From Nakaseomyces glabratus (taxonomy: Eukaryota; Ascomycota; Saccharomycetes; Saccharomycetales; Saccharomycetaceae), in assembly GCF_010111755.1 (NCBI RefSeq), contig NC_088959.1, forward strand, positions 682,001 to 746,000: a stretch of 64,000 bases of DNA, read 5' to 3'. The first letter of the stretch is position 1. Each line of letters starts with the position of its first letter. The notes under the pieces were generated by a model. That model saw nothing but the letters and a program-made list of their open reading frames with translations, did not search any database and was not told the DNA's origin. Below, piece by piece: positions 39,493 to 49,245 of this stretch. A program made the position numbers and the translations under genes.

Positions 39493-40398
39493 TTACTTGA
39501 AAGATATCATTGGTGGTACATGGATACTAGCATGGACCACTTCATAGGCGAATATAATTGTGTTGAAGTGTACTATAATTGCGAATATTGTTACCAGTTG
39601 TGACACTTGATCTGAATTACCCAAGTAATCTACTATCCAAAAGGAATCACCCAAAGTAGAAAGCGTCAACTCTGGAAGTCTTGTTAGTTGGAGCATAGCC
39701 GATAGAGAGTACAAAACAATTTCCCAAGTCAACACCTGGAAAGGTATTCTCTGTTTTTTATAGCTATCGAATAGTCCGAACTTTATGATGGAGACTGCAA
39801 TAGGCAGAGAGATACTCAAGACACCAAATATAACAACACAGCTTAATTTCTGCACTCTCTTGTATTGATCATTGATAATCACAATTGAAGTAATGGACAT
39901 CAATAAGCATGTCCAAATAACAAACAACTTGAACAAAAACACATGGTCAAAAAACGCATAATATAGTAGAGTTACTATGGAACATGTCAAAAGCAGCACC
40001 AACGCCAGCTGTTTTGCTTGATTCCATAACTTCCCTTGGTACTCAGAGTGCCCTTTAAGCAACTGACCCAACGTCATGGTAGCAAAATATGTAGTAGTAG
40101 CCATCAGAAACAGGTTTATGATTATATAATCTGTCATAGTAGTGGATGGGTGCGAAGGTATGAGTCTCACATCTGTATAGAACAAAAGCATAACACCTGA
40201 TATCAGTCCGCATACTAGATTCATATATATCGAGATGCTATCATTGTTGAACTTAACAAGTTTCTGCAGACAGCCCAAGTAAGTTGCGTTAGTATAGTAA
40301 AAGTAGCCGGTCTTTATTCTACTGTTACCGTACCTTCTGTACCACACAGGTAACTTCTCCAACGTAACTATTTTACTCTGTACTGTCTTCTTCTCCAT
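39493..40398 (-). CDS. IZH4: PAQR/hemolysin-III family membrane protein, IZH4-like
   Basis: The 301-residue protein starts at the ATG at 40398; the frame runs 15 codons further only through a TTG. About seven hydrophobic segments (for example YMNLVCGLISGVMLLFY, YIIINLFLMATTTYFATM, LALVLLLTCSIVTLLYYAF, LFVIWTCLLMSITSIVII) and its place next to TPT1 identify it with YOL101C. The yeast IZH proteins relate to adiponectin receptors and zinc or sterol homeostasis. The family's metal-binding histidines are not clearly present: the first motif reads FNNDSISIYMNLV where a His is usual, and the C-terminal His pair of the SHQxxH type is also missing. Assignment to IZH4 rather than its duplicate IZH1 rests on position. 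Confidence 0.82.
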   Translation of the reverse strand: MEKKTVQSKIVTLEKLPVWYRRYGNSRIKTGYFYYTNATYLGCLQKLVKFNNDSISIYMNLVCGLISGVMLLFYTDVRLIPSHPSTTMTDYIIINLFLMATTTYFATMTLGQLLKGHSEYQGKLWNQAKQLALVLLLTCSIVTLLYYAFFDHVFLFKLFVIWTCLLMSITSIVIINDQYKRVQKLSCVVIFGVLSISLPIAVSIIKFGLFDSYKKQRIPFQVLTWEIVLYSLSAMLQLTRLPELTLSTLGDSFWIVDYLGNSDQVSQLVTIFAIIVHFNTIIFAYEVVHASIHVPPMISFK

Positions 40399-41055
40399 TA
40401 CTAGAAAGACCTCTATGCTAACTCTCCCACCTACAGATGACAACTATCGGGAGGGAGCACTCATATTTGCAAGAATTATGACGAGCATGGCCTTCTATTA
40501 TATACATTTTAAAGATTATCACACTCCATAAAACTCCGCATTATTGAACCTATTTTGGCCTTTTTGTTGAATTCCAAACAGTTGTATACAAAATTGAACC
40601 ATCCTACAGAAACTAATTACAATGAACCTAAACTTGATATTCGGCTGGTCTAAGAGCTAACAATGTGTCAGCCCAAAATAACAAAAGAAATCAACCCAAC
40701 AAGGCTCTCTCAACTGTTTGTCAGTGCCCGGTAAAACTGTACTAGTAAACTGGGCAGCGAACCTGCAAGCCCTTGTTGATCAATTTCACAAGTTGAGTTC
40801 ATCCAACGATTTTATCATCGAAGGTGAAATTCAACCTTTCGAGAGTCCCAGTCCCCTAGGCATCACTAGGACAAAAAGAAACGATCAACATCTGGGTGAT
40901 AAATCGGTATCGTGTTCATACCTTTGTTGAGTTTTCTACTATTGGAAGTCCTTCCCCCACCACTCCCCATTTGTGAACAACAGTAACTTCCATTTCCACA
41001 TGCCTCCCTCATCCTAATACCGTTTTGTTGTTTAATCGGGTTTATATATAAGTGT
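40399..41055. other. IZH4 promoter region with a two-frame small ORF pair
   Basis: This 657-bp region holds two plus-strand frames that abut with a +1 offset (40663-40734 and 40733-40930), described separately. Otherwise there is only a C-rich patch near 40951-40968. No supported conventional gene. Confidence 0.5.
40663..40930 (+). other. Possible small gene split by a +1 frame change
   Basis: An ATG at 40663 opens 23 codons that stop at TAA (40732-40734). The frame one base ahead is open from about 40718 to a TGA at 40928-40930 and has balanced, protein-like composition (VNWAANLQALVDQFHKL, FIIEGEIQPFESPSPLGI). It has no ATG of its own. Together the two would make about 88 residues. This could be a decayed gene, a frame error in the sequence, a programmed shift at GCC-CGG-TAA, or chance. 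I recognise no homolog. Confidence 0.25.
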
Positions 41056-41316
41056 CTACTTCCTCAAGAACCTGAGCCGTCTCTTAATCCTGGCACAGTA
41101 CTCTCTCGGCGTGCACAGCCATCTATTGGCGGCATACTGCTCTTGAAACAGGTATTCCCTCACATCGGTGGATAAAGTGGGCTTGTCTTCACCAGTGGAC
41201 TTCTCTTTAAAGAACCGAACTATCCTCGCCTGGCCTTGTGCTACATGTCTTTCCACCTCGCGGGACTCTATATCCTCCAGAATCATACGGTTCACTCGTC
41301 CTGTAAACCTCGACAT
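41056..41316 (-). CDS. Small basic ORF, 86 residues, unrecognised
   Basis: The frame has a proper ATG and its own promoter space of about 680 bp shared with PKH2. The protein is strongly basic, with Arg-rich ends (MSRFTGRVNRMILEDIESR and IKRRLRFLRK), an FFKEKSTGEDKPTLSTDVRE middle, and YAANRWLCTPREYCARIKRR near the end with two cysteines. The composition and Trp/Cys content look coding, and the antisense frame is shorter. It could be a small mitochondrial or ribosomal-type protein, but I do not recognise a family. S. cerevisiae has no annotated gene that I recall between IZH4 and PKH2. Confidence 0.5.
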   Translation of the reverse strand: MSRFTGRVNRMILEDIESREVERHVAQGQARIVRFFKEKSTGEDKPTLSTDVREYLFQEQYAANRWLCTPREYCARIKRRLRFLRK

Positions 41317-41998
41317 ATGGTGCGTCTATTCCAAACACCTTAAACTAGTGTCAGACCAGCGATAGACGTACTGGTGCTTTACGCATTCTGTATAGAAACA
41401 TAATTTTTTTTATTTGCTCTGCGCACTGCTGACACAAGACACATCTACAGATTTCTCACAAAAACAAATATCAAGCATAGTTGTAGCTTTTAGCCCCAGT
41501 GTTTGATCTAATTTACTTGCATAGTCACACACCAACAGATTTATAGATACATGGTTAGATATGTGCCATAGTAGCTTATAGACTTTCAAACATAAGATAG
41601 CTATGCACGAGCACTGCGGCCCTTCTCCATAATAAATTTGGGGGGATCGGGGGTGGGAACGTATTTGCTGGATCGACTGTCAAACTGGCGTATTTATAGA
41701 TTCGGACGGGTGTTGAAGTTTAACCAGATATCCTACAAGGGCAGATCCAGACGCTGACAATTGGACCCAAGGAACAATAGCACTTGTTCCCTATACAGGC
41801 ATAAGAAGCTTCCCACCCCAACAGGAAAAAGAAAGCGTAGCGTAACGTTCAGTTACTGAGCTGCACGTCCAGATCCCACGAGATTAAGGCAATTGCATTA
41901 CACATATATTGTGTAGTTAATCCACATAGGTAAACTATTAAGCATTGGAGATCTATTTTCGATTGTTTGAGTTTAAGCATTCGATAACACCCGCAAAA
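41317..41998. other. Divergent promoter of PKH2 and the 86-residue ORF
   Basis: This 682-bp region has no further gene. A G-rich patch (about 41640-41655) is the only compositional feature. Confidence 0.55.
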
Positions 41999-44900
41999 AT
42001 GACATATTCTGACGAGCATGCCAGCAATTCGAGGCCGTTGTTGCCCACTGACGAGTTTGCCTTGAATAGGCAGTTGGCAAAAAAACGTACAGAGCATGAG
42101 CATGGCCCGGGCGAGATCGAAGACTATGAGTTCAACAATTCACTAAGGAGCTCGTCGAATAAAAACGTTGCTGATTTGCTGTATGAGAGGAAAAACTTTC
42201 ACCCGCAGGTACAAAAAGCTCTTACAGATACAGATAACTTCATTGCAATGTACAGTCACCACGATGATAACAATGGTGAAGAACAAGACGACCAACTTTC
42301 TCTGGGAAGCGAGGACAATACCGAACCTCAGGTAATTGAAGAAGAGGATGAAGAACTGGCGGATGACTCTAGCAGTACAGATAACTTATCTTATGCAACA
42401 GCAGGTTTAGAGTTAGATCCTGTACTGAAGAAAAGACAAGAAGAGTGGGCAAGGCGCGGAGCTGCACAGATTGTGAAGGAATCTGTAAATCCTAAAACTG
42501 GTGAGCGTGAGAAAAAGATTATAAGAAAAGGTATCAAAGATTTCAAATTTGGCGAAATGGTTGGTGATGGTGCTTATTCAACAGTAATGCTTGCAACTGC
42601 CAAGGATTCTGGCAAAAAATACGCTGTAAAAGTTTTAAACAAAGAGTATTTGATCAAGCAGAAAAAAGTCAAGTATGTCAATATAGAGAAGAATGCATTG
42701 CAAAGACTTAATAACTCCCGGGGTATTGTGAAATTATTTTTCACCTTCCAAGATGAGTCAAGTTTATACTTCCTACTTGAATATGCTCCTAACGGTGATT
42801 TTCTTTCTGTTATGAAGAAATATGGGTCACTTAGTGAGGACTGTACAAGGTACTACAGTGCTCAAATTATTGATGGTATCAAATACCTGCATTCGAAAGG
42901 TATCATACATAGAGATATTAAACCAGAAAACATCCTGTTAGATAAGGATATGAAGGTCAAAATCACAGATTTTGGTACTGCTAAAATTCTAGAACCCAAG
43001 AATGAGGATGAAGACAATCCTGAATTTAATCTTTTGACACGTTCTAAGTCATTTGTTGGTACAGCAGAGTATGTGTCTCCGGAGCTGTTGAATGATAGTT
43101 ATGTTGACGCAAGATGTGATATTTGGGCATTTGGATGTATGGTATTTCAAATGATTGCCGGTAAACCCCCTTTCAAAGCAACCAATGAGTACCTGACATT
43201 TCAGAAAGTTATGAAGGTCCAATATGCATTTACAGCGGGCTTTCCAGTTGTGGTAAGAGATTTAGTTAAACGAATCCTGCTAAAAGTACCAGAGCAAAGA
43301 TTAACTATACCCCAAATAGAGAAACATCATTTCTATAAAGATATTAGCTTTGAAGATGGATCTGTTTGGACTGCTCCAGCCCCAGAAATCCAGCCTTACA
43401 AAATAAATGCTAAATCAATGCAACCAGTTCCTGAGCTGAAAGATGCACCTAATAAACGAACTATAATTAATATTCCGAAAAGACAATTACAGAAAGCACA
43501 CACAAATTCTTCATCGACTCCTAATTTACCCACAATAGAACGTCCTGAAACCCCTCAAAGGTTGGAAAGTGATGTAGATGTCCCAAAAAGAACAACTGAT
43601 GAAAGGACAGCTCAAATATTAGAGAATGCAAGAAAAACTGTTAATAATAGAAAACTACAGCTTTCAAAGAGACAAGCAAGTGGTGCTGCTTCTGCTGCAT
43701 CTATAGCCCTTTCCAGGAAGACCAGCCAGGCAAGTTCTATATCGACTACCAGAAAGCGTAGCACACCAACTACACCTGTAAATGATTCAACTAGTAGGTT
43801 TGCGGATTCTCAAGCTGGCTCGAGATCTCACTCTACCATATCTACTAAAGAAGCCTCTCCAGCATCGTTTTCTAATTCCCCATCGGCTCCAATTATGCAT
43901 CAGCAACCAGAAGCATCCAACTACTCACCGATTAGTACTATTATTGAGTCTCCTAGGTTGGATCATGGAACGCACTCTGAAAATGTATCATCAGACCCTA
44001 ATTCCAAAGATTACTGGCAACAATATTTGGATAGTAATGAACACATAATCAAGAAAGAGGAGATTGGATTAACTATTGTCAACACCGATGTGTTAGAAAA
44101 ACGTGTCCATAAGACCAATAGTGTTCTTGCTGACCCGCAGAGTTCTGTACCCATTAGATCTACCCTATTATCTCAAGTGGCAAGAAGTGGTGGTAGCACT
44201 ACAGGCTTTAGATTTGAAGGAGGATATCTACCAGAGCAGAAATACTATAAAAAACTAAACATTGAAGTTCCAAACATTGATGAGGATCACAAATCTCCAG
44301 CTGGAATTATAACACCCTTGATGTCAGAAAATGTTGAGGCTGTTGCAAACAACGAGGCAGCAGATGATGGGAATAATACTGAAGATAACAAAATTTCTGG
44401 GAAATTTAAGAAACTATTTCATAATAACAAACTTGCGAACTTAGGTGAATTCAGAAACCTAGAGCGCTATAAGTACTTTAAACGAGAAGTCATTATTACT
44501 AACAGTGGAAGAATGATAATACTAGTAAAAATGAGGAACAAATTTGATCAGCATTATTATAGCCAACTGTACTCCATTAACTTAGCACAACACGGCTGTA
44601 AAATCAAAGAGCTTCACTTTCCAATTACGACTGACAGTCAAATCGATAATGTTAGCTATATTGTAATTGAGACACCATACAACTCCTTTGTTCTGATATG
44701 CTCCAAAGGCGATACAAAAACATGGTTATCTGCCTTAATCAAAGCATCAACAGTGGAAAGCCATTCTCAAGTAAAAAAGAGTAATCGTGTCAAATCCGAA
44801 TCAATATCGAGAACTTCGCTTCCTCAACCACGGTTCCATAAAACCTCATCATCATCATCTGTTTTATCCCCCAAGCAAAATATGCCAGTATCACCAAGAT

Positions 44901-45229
44901 CTGTCTCAACTAATGAAATAGAAACTTCAGATCCTTCCCACTCAATGCATAAATCCGGTAGACTTTTTGATACGTTTGTCAACTCAAGGGAAAGGAAACA
45001 AAAATCTCACTCCTCACAAGTACCAATAAACAGCAAATTAATAAATGGATTACCCACCAGTATTGGTAATGCTTCAGCAGCAGTTTTTGGATTAGGAATT
45101 AATTCGGGGAGTAACTCAACTCAGCATAACCTGCCTCAACCCCCAGAACCAAAAGCTCACAAAAAGACAATCACAGCTAACAACTCCAGGCTGCTGAGTA
45201 GAAGTGAGAAAATTTTGAGAAACAAATAG
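41999..45229 (+). CDS. PKH2: PDK1-type protein kinase Pkh2
   Basis: The 1076-residue kinase (PKH2 about 1081 in S. cerevisiae) is the yeast counterpart of PDK1; it phosphorylates AGC kinases such as Ypk1 and Pkc1 at eisosomes in response to sphingolipids. The start is the ATG at 41999; 18 more upstream codons are open only from a TTG. The N-terminal segment SRPLLPTDE and ALTDTDNFIAMY match yeast. The kinase domain spans about 181-445: glycine loop GDGAYSTVML near 189, Lys211, HRDIKPEN with Asp306, DFG at 324-326, and TRSKSFVGTAEYVSPE as the activation loop. A long Ser/Thr-rich region and a diverged PH-like segment (about 810-950) follow. Synteny is with YOL100W; PKH1 is the duplicate. Confidence 0.95.
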   Translation: MTYSDEHASNSRPLLPTDEFALNRQLAKKRTEHEHGPGEIEDYEFNNSLRSSSNKNVADLLYERKNFHPQVQKALTDTDNFIAMYSHHDDNNGEEQDDQLSLGSEDNTEPQVIEEEDEELADDSSSTDNLSYATAGLELDPVLKKRQEEWARRGAAQIVKESVNPKTGEREKKIIRKGIKDFKFGEMVGDGAYSTVMLATAKDSGKKYAVKVLNKEYLIKQKKVKYVNIEKNALQRLNNSRGIVKLFFTFQDESSLYFLLEYAPNGDFLSVMKKYGSLSEDCTRYYSAQIIDGIKYLHSKGIIHRDIKPENILLDKDMKVKITDFGTAKILEPKNEDEDNPEFNLLTRSKSFVGTAEYVSPELLNDSYVDARCDIWAFGCMVFQMIAGKPPFKATNEYLTFQKVMKVQYAFTAGFPVVVRDLVKRILLKVPEQRLTIPQIEKHHFYKDISFEDGSVWTAPAPEIQPYKINAKSMQPVPELKDAPNKRTIINIPKRQLQKAHTNSSSTPNLPTIERPETPQRLESDVDVPKRTTDERTAQILENARKTVNNRKLQLSKRQASGAASAASIALSRKTSQASSISTTRKRSTPTTPVNDSTSRFADSQAGSRSHSTISTKEASPASFSNSPSAPIMHQQPEASNYSPISTIIESPRLDHGTHSENVSSDPNSKDYWQQYLDSNEHIIKKEEIGLTIVNTDVLEKRVHKTNSVLADPQSSVPIRSTLLSQVARSGGSTTGFRFEGGYLPEQKYYKKLNIEVPNIDEDHKSPAGIITPLMSENVEAVANNEAADDGNNTEDNKISGKFKKLFHNNKLANLGEFRNLERYKYFKREVIITNSGRMIILVKMRNKFDQHYYSQLYSINLAQHGCKIKELHFPITTDSQIDNVSYIVIETPYNSFVLICSKGDTKTWLSALIKASTVESHSQVKKSNRVKSESISRTSLPQPRFHKTSSSSSVLSPKQNMPVSPRSVSTNEIETSDPSHSMHKSGRLFDTFVNSRERKQKSHSSQVPINSKLINGLPTSIGNASAAVFGLGINSGSNSTQHNLPQPPEPKAHKKTITANNSRLLSRSEKILRNK

Positions 45230-45322
45230 TCTGAACAGATAAATAAATTATGCATTATATAGCTCTGATGTTTATAAATTCAAATCATTACAATAGCATC
45301 TACAACTTTGAATATACTTGAA

Positions 45323-48300
45323 TTATTTCATACTGACATCACTGTCATCTGATTCATAATCACTGTCATCCACATCCTCTTCTAACTCTTCCACATTAAC
45401 ATTAAAACCTTCATTCTCAAAATACTCTTGTGTGGACTCAAGCTTTGAAGGATGGCAACTTAAAAAGATTGTACTATGTTGTGGCTGGAAGATATTTACC
45501 AGATATTTGCTCATCATCTCCTCTAGCTGAGCAGCTGAAACCTGTCCCAATCTTTCTAAGAAAATATCTTTGAAATGCGGACCTCTATTATATAGCTCGT
45601 TGTCCACATAATCCATCAAACCAGCATTAAAGTAATTATCTTCCATACTTGCTAGACTATTAATAATGCTACTCAAGGCACCACTAATCAACCTATTCTC
45701 GAACTTTGTCTTACCATTAGCATAGGACGTAACAATTTCTTTTCCTGCCTTATAACAACCAATAATATCTGCACCTCTATAGATGCTAAATCCCCAGGAG
45801 TTAATTTCCGGTAGCTTTAACATATAGGCACCATAAGCCAAACCAGCACCTCTGATGCCCTTCCAGAAAGGACCCTCTACACATTGCAAATACTCGGATG
45901 CTAGGCATACCTTGGGATAATCGGGGTGATGATAATCAAGGTCAAATGGAACTTTCGTTACCACATTCATAAAAGATGATTCAGATGCCGGTGTTGTAAT
46001 AATAAAAACCTGACCGCTTGGCTTAGAACAAATATCTGAAACAAAGTGTAATGGCCTTGGTGCTGGAGGAATTTTATGGTCACCAAATTCAGCATTATCC
46101 TTCTCCATATTTTTTAATAAACCATTCCATGGTTCGTATAAGCCACCGCTACTTACTATTTTGGAGACATCTCCTAAAACCAGAATTCTGAACTTTGTGA
46201 AATGAGTCCGTAATTGAGATCTCATTGTTTCTAGTCTAGGCAGAATATTACTTTCAAAGTTTCCTTTTTCAATATCTTCTAAGACATCTTCAAGAATACT
46301 TTCAGCATATAAAGGATCAATCGACTTCTTCAAAGATCTTTCAGAATATAGATTTCTATTCGTAATCGACTCAAGCATCATGGGTCCATCCCTCTTTAGT
46401 TCAACAATAGAATCCAAATAATTCTCCAGCAGGACTTTGATCCTTGATTCATCAAAAATCATATCAAATAAGACATGATTGAACCACTCAACGGCTTTAG
46501 CATAGTCTTTGGCTCTACATTTAATCATTATATCAATTAAGTCAGGGCAAGCTCCAGAAAGCCCCAATGTAACTTTAGTTTCTAATGTCTCGTCTTTTAG
46601 CTGTGAAATTACTTGCTCATACGACAAGATGGAGCCATCACTGGACTTCATAGGTAGAGAAAACAATTCATGAAAAACCTGGTAGTATGGTAATAGTTCA
46701 GTGTCTTTAACATACATGGAATTCAATAAGCAGTGCATTTCAACGAAATCAGTTGGAAAACTCTCAACATGGAATGGTAATGGAAATTCTCTAGTAGTTT
46801 CATGCTTCTTTCCCTCTGTCTTGATAAAGTCAACACTAGCAGCAGGATTTTCGATTGCAAACATATCCAGAATAGTGTTTGGTATGTCGACGTCGTTTGT
46901 TTTCTTTGCATTGTCAATCTTTTGTTTCAATTCTTTTCTACCAGTTTCGCCAAATTGTTGTTCTCTGCTGTGTAGTAAATTCTCCTTCTCTTTTTCTAGA
47001 ACTTCATTCATTTTAGCACTTGGCTTCCCAATAACAACAACTGGCTTGTTTTCAACAAATATCTCATCCCTGAGTTTTTCCCAGTCCTGAACTGTCCAAT
47101 TATTAATTATTCTATCGTAATCATTTAAATTTTTCAGCGTTTCAACCAATGATGATCCATCAGTTTTACCATACAAAAAGTCGGAAATTACAGCTTGAGA
47201 CAAGGTATCACTTGGTGTCTTTTCACACCTCAATACGTAGTCCCATTTGGAATTTTCAATGACCTGTTTCATTCTTTCAAGATCAAATTTGTGTGTAGTC
47301 ATTAACTCTATTGCTTTCTTTACAGTAATGTCGAGTTTTTCCGTTGGAACACCATGCAAATTCAAGTTGATGATTGTTCTTAGGTAGTCATCAGTATAGT
47401 AGTCTACTGAATTAGCATATGGATCCTCAATCTCAATCATTTCTTTATTGAAGGGTGAGATACTAGACTCGGTGTAGTATTCCAATAGCATAGAAACAGC
47501 CAAATCTCTCTCGTAAGAATCATATTTCTCACCAATCCAGGAGAGTAGTATTTCACCTTGAGATTCATCAGCTTCCGGAAATTCAATTACAGACCTTGCG
47601 ATCTGAGTTCTTTTCTCTGGGATTTGAGAGTCTGGTGTGTCCACGAAAGGTCTGCTTATGGATGCATCACTATAAGTAGGCAATGTTTCATCCCATCTAC
47701 TTGCTATCTCCAGCAGTTCATCTTCAGGTACATTACCAGATACAATTAAACACAGATTTTGTGGAGAATACATCTTTTTATGAAATTCTTTGATCTCATC
47801 ATTTGTAAGTGTTCTCAAGTTCTTAGTTAAACCACCAGTTTCTGACCTGTAACCGCTACCTTCCGGGAACATCAATCTTTGCTTTTCCAATGAAGTCAAA
47901 AACCAACTTTGGGATTCTATACCTTCCATTTCACTATATACCACACCTTTATCAGAGAAGTCCTGTGGGTCAATGTGGTACACTTCAGTAACACATGCCT
48001 CATCAGTTAAAGTTGGGTTCAATAAGTGATCCAAGTATACCGGCAATAGCTTCTTAAACCCTTGCCACCCAGCACTCGTTAGTGTATATACCGTTTGGTC
48101 GGTGGCAGTCCAGGCGTTGGTGGACGACATGCACAGGTTACCCAAGGTGTCAAGCAAACCTTTATAAGGATATTTCTTGGAGCCCATGAAAATCAAGTGT
48201 TCAAGCGTATGTGGTACACCAGAATCGTTTGGACATTCTGTAGCAACAGCGAAATAACCCTCTACAAGTGGGGATGCCTTATGGTTGATGTGAACCAATT

Positions 48301-48388
48301 GCAATTTGGTTCTGGGCGAGATATACTTCGCCACATTGAACTGAGGAGCATAGTCCAGCTGGAAATTCACCAGTTTTTGAAATGTCAT
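45323..48388 (-). CDS. SDD3: M16-family metalloprotease Sdd3 (YOL098C)
   Basis: The 1021-residue protein (about 1037 in S. cerevisiae) belongs to the M16C insulinase/pitrilysin clan, related to the mitochondrial presequence-degrading Cym1. The inverted zinc motif HxxEH is HTLEH at 60-64, followed by MGSKKYPYKGLLD and the downstream GVVYSEMEGIES glutamate region. Conserved GSGYRSETGGLTKNLRTLTN matches yeast exactly in my recall. The C-terminus is an acidic tail (EELEEDVDDSDYESDDSD). The start is ATG 48388, matching yeast MxFQKxVNF; the frame extends nine codons upstream only from a TTG. Yeast SDD3 function is not settled. Confidence 0.94.
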   Translation of the reverse strand: MTFQKLVNFQLDYAPQFNVAKYISPRTKLQLVHINHKASPLVEGYFAVATECPNDSGVPHTLEHLIFMGSKKYPYKGLLDTLGNLCMSSTNAWTATDQTVYTLTSAGWQGFKKLLPVYLDHLLNPTLTDEACVTEVYHIDPQDFSDKGVVYSEMEGIESQSWFLTSLEKQRLMFPEGSGYRSETGGLTKNLRTLTNDEIKEFHKKMYSPQNLCLIVSGNVPEDELLEIASRWDETLPTYSDASISRPFVDTPDSQIPEKRTQIARSVIEFPEADESQGEILLSWIGEKYDSYERDLAVSMLLEYYTESSISPFNKEMIEIEDPYANSVDYYTDDYLRTIINLNLHGVPTEKLDITVKKAIELMTTHKFDLERMKQVIENSKWDYVLRCEKTPSDTLSQAVISDFLYGKTDGSSLVETLKNLNDYDRIINNWTVQDWEKLRDEIFVENKPVVVIGKPSAKMNEVLEKEKENLLHSREQQFGETGRKELKQKIDNAKKTNDVDIPNTILDMFAIENPAASVDFIKTEGKKHETTREFPLPFHVESFPTDFVEMHCLLNSMYVKDTELLPYYQVFHELFSLPMKSSDGSILSYEQVISQLKDETLETKVTLGLSGACPDLIDIMIKCRAKDYAKAVEWFNHVLFDMIFDESRIKVLLENYLDSIVELKRDGPMMLESITNRNLYSERSLKKSIDPLYAESILEDVLEDIEKGNFESNILPRLETMRSQLRTHFTKFRILVLGDVSKIVSSGGLYEPWNGLLKNMEKDNAEFGDHKIPPAPRPLHFVSDICSKPSGQVFIITTPASESSFMNVVTKVPFDLDYHHPDYPKVCLASEYLQCVEGPFWKGIRGAGLAYGAYMLKLPEINSWGFSIYRGADIIGCYKAGKEIVTSYANGKTKFENRLISGALSSIINSLASMEDNYFNAGLMDYVDNELYNRGPHFKDIFLERLGQVSAAQLEEMMSKYLVNIFQPQHSTIFLSCHPSKLESTQEYFENEGFNVNVEELEEDVDDSDYESDDSDVSMK

Positions 48389-48653
48389 TGTGCGCCTGAG
48401 TATATTGGCAAACAATTTGGATGGCAGTTTTGTTTTATCGATCTATACTTTACTACTGTTTTGATAATGCAACTTAACTAGTGTTTTTTCCTCTTAGTTT
48501 TTATCGTTTCAACAAGCTCAAAAAATGCATCTTGGATACAAGTCAAGAATGTCGCTATCAGAATATGTGTCTATTTACCTGATTTTTAGTTTATATTTGT
48601 CAGTTATAATATATGTTTACAGTGAATCAAAAGGATTTACAATTAAGATATTA

Positions 48654-48744
48654 GAGAAACGGTCAGTAGAATCGGTGGACGTCTTCACTTAAAAATCAGA
48701 AGTCTAACGTCTAAAAAATACCGAATATCATCATACTAATTCTC
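48654..48744 (-). ncRNA. SNR58: C/D box snoRNA snR58 (25S C663 guide)
   Basis: Reading the minus strand: a GAGAA/TTCTC terminal stem (48740-48744 with 48654-48658), C box ATGATGA (48734-48728), a 13-nt guide TAGACGTTAGACT (48713-48701), D' box CTGA (48699-48696), C' box GTGAAGA (48688-48682) and D box CTGA (48666-48663). The guide is complementary to 25S rRNA AGTCTAACGTCTA. The fifth base upstream of D' pairs with the C of AGTC, which I place at C663, the known snR58 target. In S. cerevisiae, as I recall, SNR58 also lies between YOL098C and YOL097C on the same strand. Ends are approximate. Confidence 0.9.
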
Positions 48745-49029
48745 CAATTTTACAGAAATATATGAAGCCCTCTTAATCCTTTAAGATTGGCACATATCAG
48801 TCCCAAAAGCCAAACTGGGGCTCAGAATGAAGAACATAAAATGTCGTTTCCAAAAAAAAAAAAGGAAATGCATATCATAGCGTACCATACAAATACAATT
48901 GGCAGCATTAACCTCGCACACCCATGTAAGTATAATATACACTTGGGATCACACTTCTTGTGTATTAAAGATAGTGAACCTTCAATCTATTGCTATGCGA
49001 TAAGAAGCTAAAACTCAGTGCGATGCCAA

Positions 49030-49054
49030 GCGATGCGATGCGATGCGATGAGCT
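49030..49054 (+). promoter_or_regulatory. GCGAT pentamer array with PAC motif
   Basis: Four GCGAT pentamers in a row end in GCGATGAGCT, a PAC element, at 49045-49054. A T run at 49068-49079 and AAAAAGAATTTC nearby resemble an RRPE partner. It is about 300 bp upstream of snR58 and also upstream of RIB3. Confidence 0.5.
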
Positions 49055-49234
49055 TCTGCTTATATAATTTTTTTTTTTTCAAAAAGAATTTCAGGATATC
49101 AGCATACACGTATATATCATGTGATTGATGCGTATTCAGATACCTAACATGTGATACTTACGTTTCAGATAACAAAAAATGGTGCCCGAATGAAATTTCA
49201 CTGAAAAACTTTCTCTGCCAAAAAGTATTTCAAA

Positions 49235-49245
49235 GCGATGAGCTC
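49235..49245 (+). promoter_or_regulatory. PAC motif before RIB3
   Basis: GCGATGAGCTC is a perfect extended PAC site about 500 bp upstream of RIB3. Confidence 0.45.

Noticed and set aside
41945..41998. TTG-started N-terminal extension of PKH2, and similar extensions of SDD3, SPO21, IZH4, RFC4, RUP1 and the NDJ1 candidate
   Set aside because: A good ATG follows in each case and, where I can recall the yeast protein, its N-terminus aligns with that ATG. Near-cognate initiation cannot be shown from sequence.
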